Source: Saccoglossus kowalevskii (Eukaryota > Hemichordata > Enteropneusta > Harrimaniidae). From it: a stretch of DNA of 20,227 nucleotides. The stretch is from NCBI RefSeq assembly GCF_000003605.2, contig NW_003107603.1, positions 91,631 through 111,857 of the forward strand. The letters run 5' to 3'. Made by a program: the position numbers and the translations under genes. This document shows, in pieces, positions 19,216-20,227 of this stretch (position 1 is the first letter of the stretch; every line of letters begins with the position of its first letter). Below the pieces are notes generated by a model, which was not told where the DNA came from, made no database searches, and worked only from the letters and a program-made list of their open reading frames with translations.

Positions 19216-20227
19216 GTATGAATTTTGAATCAGAAACATGTCACTGTCTTGGTTTAGTCAACATCGTGCGCCCTCTATAACGAGTAATCACTTTGAAAAC
19301 AAAACCCATTCTCGCTCGTGCTGGATGAATACCCATCATTTTTCTGTTAATGCTCCTATATTGATGGTCAGGGTTCACGTATTAAATACCCCAGATGAGA
19401 TTGTCATAGTAGGATCCTCAAGCAGCAAAGCCATTTGGCTACATATAGCTGGAGCATGGAGCTAAAAAAAAGGAGAATGATCTCCCATTGATGGTTTCAT
19501 CACAGTCACTCTACTACTACTCCTAATAGAGTGACTGGTTTCATGCATAACTTCTGCCGAATATCTGCTCTTCAGATAACAGTAACAATTTATCTGGTGA
19601 TTATTGGACGTCAACAGTTTTCCATTCATTACAACCCAGTCAAAACAATAGAAAGTTGAATATGGCGATGACAGTTTATATCAATTCTGCTGTAAACTAA
19701 AACTGACTTGCTCTTGAAAGGACCAGCAGTGTTCTCCCCAGACTTCATGTCAAGCATCACGGTCAATTTGCATAACAATACATCTAATTTGCATAATTAT
19801 ATTTGCATAATACTAGTAATCAGTTTTTCCCAACCAATTTGGTCAATCTACTAATACAATTAATTAATACAATTAAGACAAGATATTTTTATATTTGATA
19901 AATTTTATATCATTTTAATGCATTGTATTTTATGTATCAAGTCAAATAAAGTTTGAAATAGAACAGCATAAAAAGGAAAACAAATTGAAAAACTTGTGTT
20001 ATAGCTAGTCAGTGAATATAATGTTATCTATGGATGTAACTGGTTCATCATTGTGTACAAGTTTTAGTGCCCATGTCACTGTCAGTTCATATAACGTCGG
20101 GGGAAAACATCTTTTGGTTAAATTTATAAAGTCGGCGAGATATCGAAATATGTTGAAATAAATCAATAATTAAAAAAAATTCTACATGGCCAGTTCGGCA
20201 CTATAGTCGGCGATTTTTCATTGCTAT
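19216..20227 (+). other. Start of intron 1 of the right-hand gene; no further exon seen
   Basis: No convincing exon follows the donor at 19215. The 75-codon frame at 19238-19465 has no recognisable domain. The stretch holds a hairpin (GTCACTCTA / TAGAGTGAC, 19505-19535) bracketed by GGTTTCAT repeats, three octamer motifs (19766-19808), and two AGTCGGCGA copies (20130, 20205). Confidence 0.6.
19766..19808 (+). promoter_or_regulatory. Cluster of three POU octamer motifs (ATTTGCAT)
   Basis: Exact ATTTGCAT octamers lie at 19766-19773, 19787-19794 and 19801-19808, all in the same orientation and each followed by AA. ATTTGCAT is the canonical binding site of POU (Oct) factors. The position, early in intron 1 of the right-hand gene, suits an enhancer, but AT-rich tandem duplication could also explain it. 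Confidence 0.4.

Overview
The window is animal nuclear DNA. It is AT-rich, its genes are split by GT-AG introns, and it carries LINE, MITE and piggyBac-type debris. It looks like an invertebrate (a lophotrochozoan or invertebrate deuterostome would fit), but the sequence does not fix the phylum.

The one gene that can be named is a minus-strand MAP-kinase phosphatase orthologous to DUSP10/MKP5, in three coding exons: 18273-17451 (or from an internal ATG at 18105), 10720-10376 and 7422-7157. Both introns are phase 1 and all four splice sites are clean GT-AG. The exons join into one open frame of 477 codons (421 from the internal ATG). They encode a rhodanese/MAPK-binding domain with a basic kinase-interaction motif, then a dual-specificity phosphatase domain with HCQAGISRS, ending in ETTV. 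The product should dephosphorylate p38/JNK-type MAP kinases.

Two other genes are cut by the window edges. At the left, 259-66 on the minus strand is the first coding exon of an unrecognised gene, with a strong Kozak context and a consensus GTAAGT donor. At the right, 18991-19215 on the plus strand is the first coding exon of an unrecognised Gln/Ala-rich protein, oriented head-to-head with DUSP10. The roughly 0.7 kb between DUSP10 and this gene holds two near-perfect fold-back palindromes and a CRE-like inverted pair.

The 6.5 kb between the left gene and the DUSP10 3' end is mostly AT-rich noncoding DNA. It contains a 5'-truncated LINE remnant (about 1408-1830, minus), a MITE (2760-2970), and a CpG-richer patch at 3340-3800 with two exon-like open frames. 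DUSP10 intron 1 (6.7 kb) contains three further members of the same MITE family, a 37-bp minisatellite, an antisense exon-like open frame, and a piece resembling a piggyBac transposase Cys-rich C-terminus.

I saw no RNA gene, CRISPR array or clearly new biological system. The most useful leads are the palindrome pair, the piggyBac-like fragment, the conserved ETxV tail of DUSP10 and the orphan exon-like frames.
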